The notes: generated by a model not told the origin, from the letters alone. 64,000 nucleotides of DNA from JACJWR01 sp963842975 (GCA_963842975.1 CAWJIH010000017.1:1-64000), one strand, 5' to 3'; positions 11,092-20,940 are shown, counted from the stretch's first letter. Program-made: numbers and translations.

Positions 11092-13182
11092 TTATGCGGG
11101 AAGGCTTGCCATCCCGGTGGTGAGGAAGCGCTTGCCGTTGACCTTCTCGGAAACTCCGACGCGGTCGAGGTACGGCGTGATTCCCCCGAGGTGGAACGGC
11201 CAGCCGGCGCCCATGATCATGCACAGGTCGATGTCCTGCGCCTCGGCCACGACACCCTCGTCGAGCATCAGGCCGATTTCCTCAGCCATCGCTTCGAGTG
11301 CCCGCTGACGGACCTCTTCGGAGGTCAGCGGTGCATCGCCCTGGGTGAACAAGGCTGCGACCTCGGGGTCCACCGACTGGTTGCCTTGGGAGTCCCAGGC
11401 CCAGATCGCGCCCTTGCCAGCTTCGACGATCTTGCCCAGGTTGTCCGAGACGTAGAAGCGGTCCGGGTAGGCCTCCTTCATGGTCTCCGACACGTGGAAG
11501 GCCACGGCAGGACCCACCAGTTGCAGAAGCACGAACGGGGTCATTGGCAGGCCCAGCGGAGCAAGGGCGGTGTCGGCCGTGGCGAAGTCGGTGCCTTCAT
11601 CCACGGACTTGGTGACCTCGCCCATGAATCGGGTGAGCAGGCGGTTGACCACGAACGCTGGCTTGTCGCTGACCAGCACGCAGGACTTCTTCAACGACTT
11701 GCCGACCGCGAAGGCCGTGGCGACTGCAGCGTCGTCTGTTTGGTCGGCCCGGACAATCTCCACCAGAGGCATCACTGCCACCGGGTTGAAGAAGTGGAAT
11801 CCCACGACTCGCTCGGGATGCTCGAGGTCTTCGGCCATCGCGGTGACCGACAGCGATGAGGTGTTGGTCGCGAGGATGCAGGATTCGCTGACCACGGCCT
11901 CCACTTCGGCGAAGACCTGCTGCTTGACCTTGAGATCCTCGAACACCGCCTCGATCACGAAGTCGGCGTCGCTGAAGGCAGCCTTGTCCACCGAACCCGT
12001 GATCAAACCCTTGAGCCGGTTGGCCTTACCCTCGCTGAGTCGGCCCTTGGCACGCATGCCGTCGATTTGGCCGCGGCAGTACTCCAACCCCTTGTCGACC
12101 CGGGACTGATCCAAATCTGTCATCACCACCGGGACTTGCAGACGCTGGGCGAACAACAGCGCCATCTGCGAGGCCATGAGTCCCGCACCCACAACGCCGA
12201 CCTTGGTGACCGGGCGGGCAAGAGACTTGTCGGGCACGCCAACTGGTCGCTTCGCACGCTTTTGCACCAGGTCGAATGAGTACAGCCCGGAACGTAGCTC
12301 TTCGGTCATGAGCAGGTCGGCCAAGGCCTCGTCTTCGGCAGCAAAAGCCACCTCGCGGGTTGCCGTCTTCGCCAACTCGATCAGATCCAGCGCGCGGATC
12401 GGGGCCGGTGCCGCCGGGCCCAATTTGCCGGCGACGAATCCGCGACCAGCGGCCACGGCATCGTCCCAGGCGGCGCCGCGATCGACTGCGGCCCGGTCCA
12501 CCGCCACGTCACCGTTGAGCACGCCAGCCGCCCACAGCAGCGATTGCTCCAGGTAGTCCGCCGCGTCGAACATGACGTCGGCGATCCCCATGCCAGCCAC
12601 CTGGGCGGGCTTGAGCATCTTGTTCTGGTTCAGCGCGTTCTCCACGATCACCTTCACTGCGCCGGCGGCGCCGATCAGGTTGGGCAGCAGGTAGGTGCCG
12701 CCCCAGCCGGGTACCAGACCGAGGAAGCACTCCGGCAGGGCAATGGCTGCGGCGCTACTCGACACCGTGCGGTAGTCGCAATGCAGCGCGATTTCGAGGC
12801 CACCACCCATGGCCGCCCCGTTGATGAACGCGAACGTCGGCGCTTTGAGGTCAGCCAGGCGGCTGAAGGCCGCGTGCCCGGCCTGGGCGATCTCCAGACC
12901 CATGGCACGGTCGGAGATGAACGGGACGCCGGATAGATCTGCGCCGACGGCGAAGATGAACGGCTTGCCGGTGAGGCAAACTGCGGACAGACCCGGCTCG
13001 GCCTCGACCTCGTCGAGTGCGGCGTTCAGCGAGGCCAGTGATCCGAGTCCGAAGGTGTTCGGCCGGGTGTGGTCGTGGCCGTTGTCCATGGTGATCATGG
13101 CTGCTTTGCCGGCTCCGAGCGGCAACTCCAGGTAGCGAACCTTGAACTCGGTCACAACCTCGGGGGGCAGTTCAGTGCTCAT
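11092..13182 (-). CDS. fadB: fatty-acid oxidation complex alpha subunit (enoyl-CoA hydratase / 3-hydroxyacyl-CoA dehydrogenase)
   Basis: The 696-residue bifunctional beta-oxidation enzyme has an N-terminal crotonase domain. This shows the oxyanion-hole segment GADLSG, GGGLEIALHCDYR and GLVPGWGGTYLLP (first 330 residues). An NAD-binding 3-hydroxyacyl-CoA dehydrogenase domain follows, with GVVGAGLMA, the catalytic His in FHFFNPVAVMPLVEIV, and a C-terminal helical domain. I chose ATG 13182, two bases after the fadA stop, instead of an upstream in-frame ATG inside fadA. It forms an operon with the thiolase gene and hydrates and oxidises acyl-CoA intermediates for it. Confidence 0.94.
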   Translation of the reverse strand: MSTELPPEVVTEFKVRYLELPLGAGKAAMITMDNGHDHTRPNTFGLGSLASLNAALDEVEAEPGLSAVCLTGKPFIFAVGADLSGVPFISDRAMGLEIAQAGHAAFSRLADLKAPTFAFINGAAMGGGLEIALHCDYRTVSSSAAAIALPECFLGLVPGWGGTYLLPNLIGAAGAVKVIVENALNQNKMLKPAQVAGMGIADVMFDAADYLEQSLLWAAGVLNGDVAVDRAAVDRGAAWDDAVAAGRGFVAGKLGPAAPAPIRALDLIELAKTATREVAFAAEDEALADLLMTEELRSGLYSFDLVQKRAKRPVGVPDKSLARPVTKVGVVGAGLMASQMALLFAQRLQVPVVMTDLDQSRVDKGLEYCRGQIDGMRAKGRLSEGKANRLKGLITGSVDKAAFSDADFVIEAVFEDLKVKQQVFAEVEAVVSESCILATNTSSLSVTAMAEDLEHPERVVGFHFFNPVAVMPLVEIVRADQTDDAAVATAFAVGKSLKKSCVLVSDKPAFVVNRLLTRFMGEVTKSVDEGTDFATADTALAPLGLPMTPFVLLQLVGPAVAFHVSETMKEAYPDRFYVSDNLGKIVEAGKGAIWAWDSQGNQSVDPEVAALFTQGDAPLTSEEVRQRALEAMAEEIGLMLDEGVVAEAQDIDLCMIMGAGWPFHLGGITPYLDRVGVSEKVNGKRFLTTGMASLPA

Positions 13183-13184
13183 GC

Positions 13185-14387
13185 TTATGCGCCTTCCGTG
13201 TAGTGCGGGTTCTCCCAGATGACCGTGCCGCCCATTCCGAGCCCAATGCACATGCTCGTCAGGCCATAGCGGACCTCGGGGTGATCCTCGAAGTCACGTG
13301 CCAGGTAGGTCATGAGCCGGATCCCCGAGGATGCCAATGGGTGGCCCACTGCGATCGCGCCACCCATGGGGTTGACTCGCGGGTCGTCGTCGGCGATGCC
13401 GTAGTAGTCCAACATGCTCAACACCTGCACGGCGAAGGCCTCGTTGATCTCAAAAAGGCCGATGTCTTCGATGCTCAGACCGGCTTTGGCCAGGGCCTTC
13501 TCGGTGGCTGGCACCGGGCCGTAGCCCATGATCTCCGGTTCCACACCGGCGAACGCGAACGACACCAGGCGCATCTTCTTGGCTAGGCCCAACTCGTCGG
13601 CAACTTCTTCGGCAGCAAGGATGGCACCCGTGGCGCCATCGTTGAGGCCAGCGGCGTTACCCGCAGTCACGCGTCCGTGTGAACGGAAAGGCGTCTTGAG
13701 AGTGGCCAGACCTTCCATCGCGGTTCCCGGACGAGGGGGTTCGTCGGTGGTGGCCAGACCCCAGGCACCATCCTGACCGCGCACGGCGACCGGTACGAGG
13801 TCGGGTTGAATCTTTCCGTCCGCGTATGCCTTTGCAGTCTTGTCCTGGCTGGCGACGGCGTAGGCGTCCGCGCGTTCTTTGGTCAACTGCGGAAGTTTGT
13901 CGTGCAGGTTCTCCGCGGTCTTTCCCATCAGCAGCGCTTCCGGATCGACCAACTTCTCCGAAACGAAGCGGGGGTTGGGGTCGACCCCTTCACCCATTGG
14001 GTGGCGTCCCATGTGTTCGACACCGGCAGCGATGGCGATGTCGTAGGCGCCCACCCCAATCCCGGCGGACATCGTCGTGGCGGCAGTCATGGCACCTGCG
14101 CACATGCGATCGATGGAGAACCCAGGCACGCTTACCGGCAGCCCGGCAAGGATCCCAGCGGTGCGGCCGATGGTGAGGCCCTGGTCGCCGATCTGAGTGG
14201 TGGCCGCGACGGCGACCTCGTCGATGCGCTCCGGTGGGAGATTCGGGTTGCGGCGAATCAACTCCCGGATCACCTTGACCACAAGGTCATCGGCGCGAGT
14301 GTCTGCGTAAAGGCCTTTGGGGCCAGATTTTCCGAAAGGTGTGCGCACGCCGTCGACGAAGACGACGCTACGACCTGCCTGGGGCAC
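13185..14387 (-). CDS. fadA: acetyl-CoA acyltransferase (thiolase), beta subunit
   Basis: A 400-residue thiolase that cleaves 3-ketoacyl-CoA with CoA in the last step of beta-oxidation. The nucleophilic Cys is in DRMCAGAMTAA (about residue 97). The C-terminal active-site pieces NEAFAV, GGAIAVGHPLASSG (His) and MCIGLGMGG (second Cys) are complete. It precedes fadB by two bases and follows the RNase D gene after 40 nt in the same direction. Confidence 0.95.
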   Translation of the reverse strand: MPQAGRSVVFVDGVRTPFGKSGPKGLYADTRADDLVVKVIRELIRRNPNLPPERIDEVAVAATTQIGDQGLTIGRTAGILAGLPVSVPGFSIDRMCAGAMTAATTMSAGIGVGAYDIAIAAGVEHMGRHPMGEGVDPNPRFVSEKLVDPEALLMGKTAENLHDKLPQLTKERADAYAVASQDKTAKAYADGKIQPDLVPVAVRGQDGAWGLATTDEPPRPGTAMEGLATLKTPFRSHGRVTAGNAAGLNDGATGAILAAEEVADELGLAKKMRLVSFAFAGVEPEIMGYGPVPATEKALAKAGLSIEDIGLFEINEAFAVQVLSMLDYYGIADDDPRVNPMGGAIAVGHPLASSGIRLMTYLARDFEDHPEVRYGLTSMCIGLGMGGTVIWENPHYTEGA

Positions 14388-14427
14388 GGGGCCTCCTGAG
14401 GTTCGACGAATGACTGACGCCCAAATG

Positions 14428-15684
14428 TTACTCGTGAGTAATGTCAGTCGGCTCCGAGGGTCCGTCTGGCTGCAACGCCAGCGCTATCGACTCGGCAGTC
14501 AGGTCGATTTGCCATTCCCTGGCGCCAGCGGTGTGCAACGCCGTAGCCACCAGCCCCACATCCTGCGCAGGCTGCCGAAACCCGTCCTCGGGGTGCTGGA
14601 ACAGCGCCCAGACGGCGCCCTTCATTGCCTTCGGCGCCAGCAAGTTCTCACGGGGTATCGCAAGTTCTTCGGAAAGGTCGGTGAGGGAGGACCTCACCCG
14701 CTGGTAGGCCGCGGCGAGCGCGGGATCGATGCGATCCCACGACCTCGGATCTGGCGGATCGGTGCGGGGAGCCCGGCGCGGTGGCAATTGATCCTCGGGC
14801 AGGCTCATGGCGCGTTCGATTGCAGCCAACCAGCGCCGCTGTCGGCCAACTGGGTCCCGACCCAGCCCAGGCAGTGCCCGAAGCTCGGCGAGATTCGTTG
14901 GGGGCGTCGCGACGGCCGCCGCGATGGTCAGGTCGCGCAGAACTTTGCTAGGTGTGCGGTCGAGTTCGGCAGCGAGCTCATCGCGGGAAATCCATAGCTC
15001 CCGCGCGACGGCCAGGGAGCGTGGCGATGTGGCCTTGAGTCCTTTGATTCGGCGCCAGCGTTCGGGTTGAGGTTCTGGCGGCGGCGCAAGGCGGAGCGCG
15101 GCGAACTCCTGCTTGGCCCACTCCAGTCGATCTGCGGCAGCTAACTCCGCCTGCAGAACATCAGCCAAGTCCAACAGCAACTCCACGTCCAGCGCCGCGT
15201 AGGTCAGCAAGTTTTCAGGTAACGGGCGGGTGGACCAATCGGCGGCCGAATGGGATTTCGCCAGAGTCACGCCGAGGAACTGCTCAGTCATTGCGGAAAG
15301 TCCCACCCGCGGCACATTGAGTAGCCGGCCCGCAAGTTCGGTGTCGAAAACTTCCGGTGGGTGCAGACCGAGGTCGGCCATGCCGGGGAGGTCTTGGCTG
15401 GCTGCGTGGAGCACCCAGGTGTTCGCAGTCAGTGCTTCGGCAAGCGCCGAGAAGTCGTCAATGGCGATGGGATCGACCAGCCAGATGCCTGCGCCGCGTC
15501 GGTTGAACTGCAGTAGGTAGGCGCGTTGGCTGTATCGATAACCGCCAGCGCGCTCGGCGTCGACCGCGATCGGACCATGGCCAGCGCGGATAGCGGCTGC
15601 GCATTCTGCCAGTGCCGCCGCCGAGTCCACCACCGGAGGAACCGGCGCGGCTGGCGCGATCAGCACGGGAACTTCTGACGTCAC
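14428..15684 (-). CDS. rnd: ribonuclease D family 3'-5' exonuclease with HRDC domain
   Basis: The 418-residue protein has a DEDD exonuclease domain in the first 200 residues. The DxE pair is in VDAERAGGYRY, motif II is in HAASQDLPGM and motif III is YAALDVELLLDL. A central HRDC domain (RELWISRDELAAELDRTPSKVL, shown here as two adjoining pieces) follows. Family members trim 3' ends of structured RNAs. Its GTG start shares one base with the TAG stop of the upstream regulator gene, so the two are translationally linked. Confidence 0.9.
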   Translation of the reverse strand: MTSEVPVLIAPAAPVPPVVDSAAALAECAAAIRAGHGPIAVDAERAGGYRYSQRAYLLQFNRRGAGIWLVDPIAIDDFSALAEALTANTWVLHAASQDLPGMADLGLHPPEVFDTELAGRLLNVPRVGLSAMTEQFLGVTLAKSHSAADWSTRPLPENLLTYAALDVELLLDLADVLQAELAAADRLEWAKQEFAALRLAPPPEPQPERWRRIKGLKATSPRSLAVARELWISRDELAAELDRTPSKVLRDLTIAAAVATPPTNLAELRALPGLGRDPVGRQRRWLAAIERAMSLPEDQLPPRRAPRTDPPDPRSWDRIDPALAAAYQRVRSSLTDLSEELAIPRENLLAPKAMKGAVWALFQHPEDGFRQPAQDVGLVATALHTAGAREWQIDLTAESIALALQPDGPSEPTDITHE

Positions 15685-16277
15685 TAGCTGATGACGCCTT
15701 CCCGCATGCCCATGGCCACGAGGCGAGCACGGTCACCGGTGCCCATCTTGCGGGAGATACGAGCCATGTGACTCTTCACCGTAAGCGACGAAAGCCCAAG
15801 GTAGGAGCCGATGTCCTTGTTGGACATGCCATTGGCCACGGACTGCAGCACCTCCAACTCACGGTTGGTGAGGGCCGCTACCCGATGACGGCTCTCGCCA
15901 CTTTGACCCCATCTGTTGCCGGTCACGAGATAACTGCGGATCCCCGTGAGCACCGCGGCGCGTACGCCAGCAACGTCATGCCTGGTGGAAACTAGCATGA
16001 TTCGGCGCCAACCCAAGCGCTGCAATTGGCGTGCCAGCACCAGCAGTGGCGTGTCCTCAATGGATCCATCCAGGATGCAGATGTCGTTTCTGGTGTCGAC
16101 TCCTCCGGATTGCCGCGCCTCCGATCCCCGGACGCACGGGACGATGCGTCGGGCACCGGAGCGTTCCAATACCCGCTCATAGGTCCGGCGTCGAGTATCG
16201 CCACCGCATACGACGAGCGCGGAGAAATTGCGACGGGCGGTCGGCTGAGGTCGCAGCGGCGTGGCGGTTCTAATCAC
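15684..16277 (-). CDS. LuxR-type response regulator with atypical receiver
   Basis: The 197-residue protein has a C-terminal LuxR/NarL helix-turn-helix (LTNRELEVLQSVANGMSNKD and the recognition helix LSSLTVKSHMARISRKM). The N-terminal domain resembles a receiver, with an Asp in ICILDGSIED at the phosphoacceptor position. However, the acidic pair near the N-terminus is replaced (VVCGGDT) and the conserved Lys near its end is absent. It may therefore not be controlled by ordinary phosphorylation. In Streptomyces the gene at this place between DUF3000 and RNase D is, as I recall, the atypical regulator whiI. No kinase gene is near. Confidence 0.88.
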   Translation of the reverse strand: MIRTATPLRPQPTARRNFSALVVCGGDTRRRTYERVLERSGARRIVPCVRGSEARQSGGVDTRNDICILDGSIEDTPLLVLARQLQRLGWRRIMLVSTRHDVAGVRAAVLTGIRSYLVTGNRWGQSGESRHRVAALTNRELEVLQSVANGMSNKDIGSYLGLSSLTVKSHMARISRKMGTGDRARLVAMGMREGVIS

Positions 16278-16360
16278 AGTCCACCTCCGATGGAATCGAC
16301 ACTAACGTACCCAACTAGTGGTGGTATCGGCGCCGCGTGGTGCGGGCTTGACCCCGCAAC

Positions 16361-16918
16361 TCAGCGAACCGAGCGCAATGGTGCCACTCCGACCGGTAGC
16401 GGTTCAAGCCCGCAGGCGGTGGCCAGTAGGTCAGCCCAAGCTTGGACATGGGCCGGGAGGTCAGCAACGTCCGCCGTCCACGACGCCCGCATCTGCACTC
16501 TGCCTTCGCTGCCCCGATCGGCCATCGCGGCGAACGACTCGGACTGCACCCGGGTGATGGTGCCACCGAGCGCCCAGTAGCGTGCCTCGGCGCCGATCAG
16601 CGACTCCTCAAGCCAGCTCCAACCCACCTGGGGCAGGAGCGGATCAGAAGCGAGGTCTGGCTCGACGAGCGCATCTATGTAGACCACAAGCCGGGTCGAG
16701 CCTTCCCAGGCGTCCTCTCCGGCCGGATTGTGAAGTACCACCAATCGGCCGTTGCCTAGGTCGGCATCATCGAGCACGACTTCGGCGGTGAGCGCTAGGG
16801 CATCGGGTGCCATGCGCCGCGGTGCGGGTGCTTCCGAGAGTTCAACTTCGGGACGCAGCTGCATGGTTCGAATTCTGGCCACGACGGAGTCGAAGTCGGA
16901 GGCGGGGAGGCTTGCCAT
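16361..16918 (-). CDS. DUF3000 family protein
   Basis: A 185-residue actinobacteria-specific protein of unknown function. It is soluble and acidic, with RLVVLHNPAGEDAWEGSTRL and WSWLEESLI segments that I recognise as DUF3000. It is divergent from hemE with only 70 nt between the starts and lies upstream of the LuxR regulator; this neighbourhood is conserved in actinobacteria. No catalytic motif is visible. Confidence 0.85.
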   Translation of the reverse strand: MASLPASDFDSVVARIRTMQLRPEVELSEAPAPRRMAPDALALTAEVVLDDADLGNGRLVVLHNPAGEDAWEGSTRLVVYIDALVEPDLASDPLLPQVGWSWLEESLIGAEARYWALGGTITRVQSESFAAMADRGSEGRVQMRASWTADVADLPAHVQAWADLLATACGLEPLPVGVAPLRSVR

Positions 16919-16988
16919 GGCCCCAGGTTAGATCGGCGGTGGCCAAGTGCGGCGGAGCGTGGGGTGTCGGGGTGTCTTTGGGCGTGTC

Positions 16989-18098
16989 ATGATCGGGTCT
17001 GTGCCGCCTACTTTCGCCCCGGTCGTAGATCCCCTCACCTCGTTGCCGACAGACCACCCATTGGCCGACGGTCGCACCTCTGACTCCGACCTGATCCGAG
17101 CGGCGCGGCGACAACCGGTATCGCGGACGCCGGTGTGGTTTATGCGCCAGGCGGGCCGATCGTTGCCGGAGTACCGCAAAGTTCGTGAAGGTGTGGCGAT
17201 GCTGGACGCGTGCACCCAGCCGGATCTCGTTGCCGAAATCACCATGCAGCCGGTGCGCCGATACGGCGTCGACGCGGCCATATTCTTCAGCGACATCGTC
17301 GTGCCAGTGAAGGCCGTGGGGGTGGACCTCGACATCGTTCCAGGTGTGGGTCCGGTGGTGGCCGAACCGATTCGGGATGCCGCCGGGGTCGACGCCCTTC
17401 GCCCGTTGCACCCGGAGGACGTGGAAGGTCCGTTGGCCGGTGTGCGGCTGCTTGCGGAAGAGCTGGCGTCCGTTCCGCTGATCGGCTTCGCTGGTGCACC
17501 ATTCACCCTGGCCAGCTACCTGATCGAAGGTGGTCCGAGTCGTGACCACGCCAAGACCAAGTCGTTGATGCTGTCGACACCGCAGCTGTGGCATGAATTG
17601 GCGGATCGGTTGGCCCACATCGCCGGCGCGTACCTGGCGTTGCAGGTCGCCGCGGGCGCCTCGGCGGTCCAACTGTTCGACTCCTGGGCCGGAGCGTTGC
17701 CTGAACGCGACTATCGCGAGTTTGTGCTGCCGCACTCACAGACCGCCCTGGCCTACGTCACGGACGTGCCGAAGATTCACTTCGGGGTGGGCACCGGCGA
17801 GTTGCTCAAGGCGATGTCGGAAGTTGGCACTGACGTGGTGGGGGTGGACTTTCGGGTGCCACTGACTTCGGCCGCCCAGCGGGTGGGCAGCGGCTTCGCG
17901 CTGCAAGGCAACCTGGACCCTGCCGTGCTGTTCGCGGGGCCGGAGGTGGTCGGCGCGCGAGTCCAGCAGGTGCTCGATTCCGCAATCGGGCTGCCTGGTC
18001 ACATCTTCAACTTGGGTCATGGGGTGCTGCCGGCGACGGATCCAGACGTGCTCGCAGCGGTAGTCGAACAGGTGCACGCGACGACATCAGCCGAATGA
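16989..18098 (+). CDS. hemE: uroporphyrinogen III decarboxylase
   Basis: HemE removes four acetate carboxyls from uroporphyrinogen III to give coproporphyrinogen III. The signature RTPVWFMRQAGRSLPEYR lies near residue 45, followed by FFSDIVVP and the GFAGAPFTLASYLIEGG active-site region. The C-terminus has FNLGHGVLP. I favour ATG 16989; GTG 17001 in the same frame is possible, and homologues often start still closer to the signature. It heads the heme gene group. Confidence 0.95.
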   Translation: MIGSVPPTFAPVVDPLTSLPTDHPLADGRTSDSDLIRAARRQPVSRTPVWFMRQAGRSLPEYRKVREGVAMLDACTQPDLVAEITMQPVRRYGVDAAIFFSDIVVPVKAVGVDLDIVPGVGPVVAEPIRDAAGVDALRPLHPEDVEGPLAGVRLLAEELASVPLIGFAGAPFTLASYLIEGGPSRDHAKTKSLMLSTPQLWHELADRLAHIAGAYLALQVAAGASAVQLFDSWAGALPERDYREFVLPHSQTALAYVTDVPKIHFGVGTGELLKAMSEVGTDVVGVDFRVPLTSAAQRVGSGFALQGNLDPAVLFAGPEVVGARVQQVLDSAIGLPGHIFNLGHGVLPATDPDVLAAVVEQVHATTSAE

Positions 18099-18168
18099 TC
18101 CGCGCGCGGAAAGCACCTGGTGGATAGCCTGCAGAGACCACATTAATCACACCGAGGAGGCGTGCGTA

Positions 18169-19614
18169 ATGGCACAGCGGACCGACCGGTACGACGTGGC
18201 CGTGATCGGAGGTGGGATCGCCGGGCTGACGGCAGCGTGGGAGTTGCTCACGGATAGTCAGGTGGATGTCACGGTTTTCGAGGCGGATCAGGCGGTGGGC
18301 GGCAAACTGCGCACCACCGAGGTGGCGGGGGTAGCGGTCGATGCCGGCGCAGAGTCCATGCTCGCGGTGCGTCCCGAAGCGATCCGACTGGCAGGGGAGG
18401 TCGGCCTCAAACCGTCCATCGTGCATCCGGCGTCTCGCACCGCTTTCTTGCTCAGCGACGGGCATTTGCGGGAGTTGCCGACCGGCATGGTCACCGGCGT
18501 TCCCACCGACCTTCGTGCGCTTGCGGCCTCCCGGGTGATGTCTCTTCCGGGGTTGCTGCGGATCCCGGTTGACCAATTGATGCGTCGGCCGGAGGTGGGC
18601 GAAGACGTTTCAGTCGGGGACTTCCTCACCGAACGGATGGGTCGCGAGGTGGTCGATAGGTTGGCCGAACCCCTTCTCGCTGGTGTGTACGCCGGAAATC
18701 CGGATCAACTCAGCCTGCGGATGGTCAATCCATCGTTGTTCCGGCAGTTGTCCCGGGATCGATCGCTGCTTGCCGCTGCCCGATCCGTGCGTAGTGGTTC
18801 CGCCATTGCCGCTGGCGCTCGGCGCGGACCGGTATTCGCGGGCTTGCGCAACGGGGTGGCACGGCTTGCGACCAAGACCGAAGTTGCACTCGCCGCGGCC
18901 GGAGCGCACATCCGAACCGGCACCTCCGTGACCTCCCTCCGCCGATCGCGCCGCCGTTGGCAGGTGAGCGCGGATGGCGGCACTTTCGAATTTGATGCGG
19001 TTGTGCTTGCGGTCCCGGCGGCCACCTCGTCGGTCCTGTTGCGGACGAGTGCGCCATTCGCTGCAGCAAAGTTGCGTTCGATCCAGTCGGCCAGTGTTGC
19101 TGTGGTCACGCTGGCCTATCCCTCCGCTCGGGTGCCAGAAATCTTCGGCACCGGTTTCTTGGTTCCCCCGCGGGAGGGATACCACGTCAAGGGAGTTACC
19201 TACGTGACGAACAAGTGGGAATGGGCGGCGCGCGCCGCACGAACCACCTCGCCTCGTGGGATGACGATTGTGCGCGCCTCGTACGGCCGCTACGGCGACG
19301 ATGCCGTGCTGGAAAGGGACGACGCTGAATTGGCGTCCTTGGCGCGTTCGGAACTCCGGGCGATTGCGGGGTTCCCGGCCATCACCATCGACGAGACGGT
19401 GACCCGATGGCACCAGGGGCTACCGCAATACCTCCTCGGCCACGTCGAGGTGGTGAATCGAGTACGCGACTCGCTGATAGACGCGCCAGGAGTTGCGCTT
19501 GCTGGCGCGGCGTATGACGGTGTGGGCATTGCTTCATGCATTTCTTCCGGCCGCCAGGCAGCTCGGAAGGTACTGCGAGGACTAGACGAGGATTTGGTGG
19601 AGAACTATGGCTGA
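18169..19614 (+). CDS. hemY: coproporphyrinogen/protoporphyrinogen oxidase (HemY/CgoX type)
   Basis: This 481-residue FAD-dependent oxidase has the N-terminal dinucleotide fold VIGGGIAGLTAAWEL, an EADQAVGGKLRT loop and the C-terminal FAD-contacting GAAYDGVGIASCISSGR. The start ATG follows a strong GAGGAGG. With hemQ directly downstream it most likely oxidises coproporphyrinogen III to coproporphyrin III, the route of Gram-positive heme synthesis. Its stop region overlaps the hemQ start by 8 nt. Confidence 0.94.
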   Translation: MAQRTDRYDVAVIGGGIAGLTAAWELLTDSQVDVTVFEADQAVGGKLRTTEVAGVAVDAGAESMLAVRPEAIRLAGEVGLKPSIVHPASRTAFLLSDGHLRELPTGMVTGVPTDLRALAASRVMSLPGLLRIPVDQLMRRPEVGEDVSVGDFLTERMGREVVDRLAEPLLAGVYAGNPDQLSLRMVNPSLFRQLSRDRSLLAAARSVRSGSAIAAGARRGPVFAGLRNGVARLATKTEVALAAAGAHIRTGTSVTSLRRSRRRWQVSADGGTFEFDAVVLAVPAATSSVLLRTSAPFAAAKLRSIQSASVAVVTLAYPSARVPEIFGTGFLVPPREGYHVKGVTYVTNKWEWAARAARTTSPRGMTIVRASYGRYGDDAVLERDDAELASLARSELRAIAGFPAITIDETVTRWHQGLPQYLLGHVEVVNRVRDSLIDAPGVALAGAAYDGVGIASCISSGRQAARKVLRGLDEDLVENYG

Positions 19615-20338
19615 TCCGAAACCGGCAGACGCGGATCGGACTCCGAACCGCGGCAAGAGCGCCCGTGAGATCAACGAGATGATTCGGTACACGACATGGT
19701 CGGTGTTCCGCTCGAATCGGGCGCCATTGGCGAATCCGGAGAAGGCGGTGATCGAGGCGACTGAAGCCATCGAAGGTGCCGGCGATGTGGTGGTGCGAGG
19801 CTGGTACGACGTCGGTGCTTTGCGCGGTGACGCCGACATCATGCTGTGGACCCACGCAGAGACCAGCGAGGAGTTGCAGCGGGCGTATCACGGATTGTTG
19901 CGCACCTCGCTTGGGGCCACGCTGGAGCCGGTCTGGTCACAGATGGCGCTACATCGCCCGGCTGAATTCAACAAAAGCCACATTCCGGCGTTCCTCGCCG
20001 ACGAGCGCGCCCGGCCATACGTCTGCGTGTACCCGTTCGTGCGTTCCTACGAGTGGTACCTGCTGCCGGAACCCGAGCGCCGCGAGATGCTGGTCGAGCA
20101 CGGCATGATGGGTCGCGAATACCCGGATGTGCGGGCGAACACTGTTGCCAGTTTTGCCCTCGGCGACTACGAATGGCTGCTGGCGTTCGAGGCTGACGAG
20201 CTCTATCGAATTGTTGATCTCATGCGGCACCTACGGGCATCCAAGGCGCGGTTGCACGTGCGCGAGGAGATTCCGTTCTATACCGGTCGTCGGTATGAAC
20301 TGGCCGACTTGGTCGCCATGGTGTATCCAGAATCATGA
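19607..20338 (+). CDS. hemQ: coproheme decarboxylase (chlorite-dismutase family)
   Basis: The 243-residue HemQ/ChdC converts iron-coproporphyrin III to heme b by two peroxide-dependent decarboxylations. The C-terminal domain carries VYPFVRSYEWYLLPEPER and EHGMMGREYP, the latter with the proximal heme His. FALGDYEWLLAFE and RHLRASKARLHVREEIPFY are also present. Absence of a separate HemG/HemH in the window is not informative. The start overlaps hemY and its stop overlaps msrB (ATGA), so hemY-hemQ-msrB is one unit. Confidence 0.94.
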   Translation: MADPKPADADRTPNRGKSAREINEMIRYTTWSVFRSNRAPLANPEKAVIEATEAIEGAGDVVVRGWYDVGALRGDADIMLWTHAETSEELQRAYHGLLRTSLGATLEPVWSQMALHRPAEFNKSHIPAFLADERARPYVCVYPFVRSYEWYLLPEPERREMLVEHGMMGREYPDVRANTVASFALGDYEWLLAFEADELYRIVDLMRHLRASKARLHVREEIPFYTGRRYELADLVAMVYPES

Positions 20339-20793
20339 GCACTTCGACACCCGCCGCAGATGGCCCGACCCGGCCCGACGGCCAGCCCTACCCGGTGCAA
20401 CGCAGTGAAGCGCAGTGGCGGGAAACGCTTGACCCCGAGGCATATCGGGTGTTGCGACTTGCGGGCACAGAGAGGCCCTACACCGGCGAATACGAATCCA
20501 CCAAGACCGCGGGTATCTACCGTTGCCGGGCGTGTGAGGCCGAGTTGTTCCGCAGCGACACGAAGTTCGACTCGCACTGCGGTTGGCCATCCTTCTTCAC
20601 TCCGCTAGCGGGCGATTCGGTGGTGTTGCTGGAGGATCGCACCATGGGCATGGTGCGCACTGAGGTTCGCTGCGCCCAGTGCGGCTCCCACTTGGGGCAT
20701 GTCTTCGCCGGCGAGGGTTACCCCACCCCGACCGACCAGCGCTATTGCATCAACTCGGTGTCGCTGGTGTTGGAACCGGACGAATCGGCCTGA
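20335..20793 (+). CDS. msrB: peptide-methionine (R)-S-oxide reductase
   Basis: MsrB reduces methionine-R-sulfoxide in proteins. The 152-residue protein has two zinc-binding pairs (CRAC and CAQC), the GWPSFF and GSHLGHVF segments and the catalytic Cys in RYCINSVSL. It starts in a 4-nt overlap with hemQ. Placement with hemQ, a peroxide-using enzyme, fits a repair role during heme synthesis, but that is inference. Confidence 0.95.
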   Translation: MSTSTPAADGPTRPDGQPYPVQRSEAQWRETLDPEAYRVLRLAGTERPYTGEYESTKTAGIYRCRACEAELFRSDTKFDSHCGWPSFFTPLAGDSVVLLEDRTMGMVRTEVRCAQCGSHLGHVFAGEGYPTPTDQRYCINSVSLVLEPDESA

Positions 20794-20940
20794 AGCTGGC
20801 CTTGCTGGGGGACACCAGCCAAGCCACGGCTGGATCGGCGGGCGGTGGCTGGGGTTGGGGTGCCGCTTGTCTGGGGGCGCCGCTGGGTTTGGCGAGTGCG
20901 GGTCCCAGTCGGGTTTGTGGGCTGGATGATCTCCGTTTTC

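Noticed and set aside
11086..11859. 257-residue plus-strand frame opposite fadB
   Set aside because: Antisense shadow without recognisable motifs.
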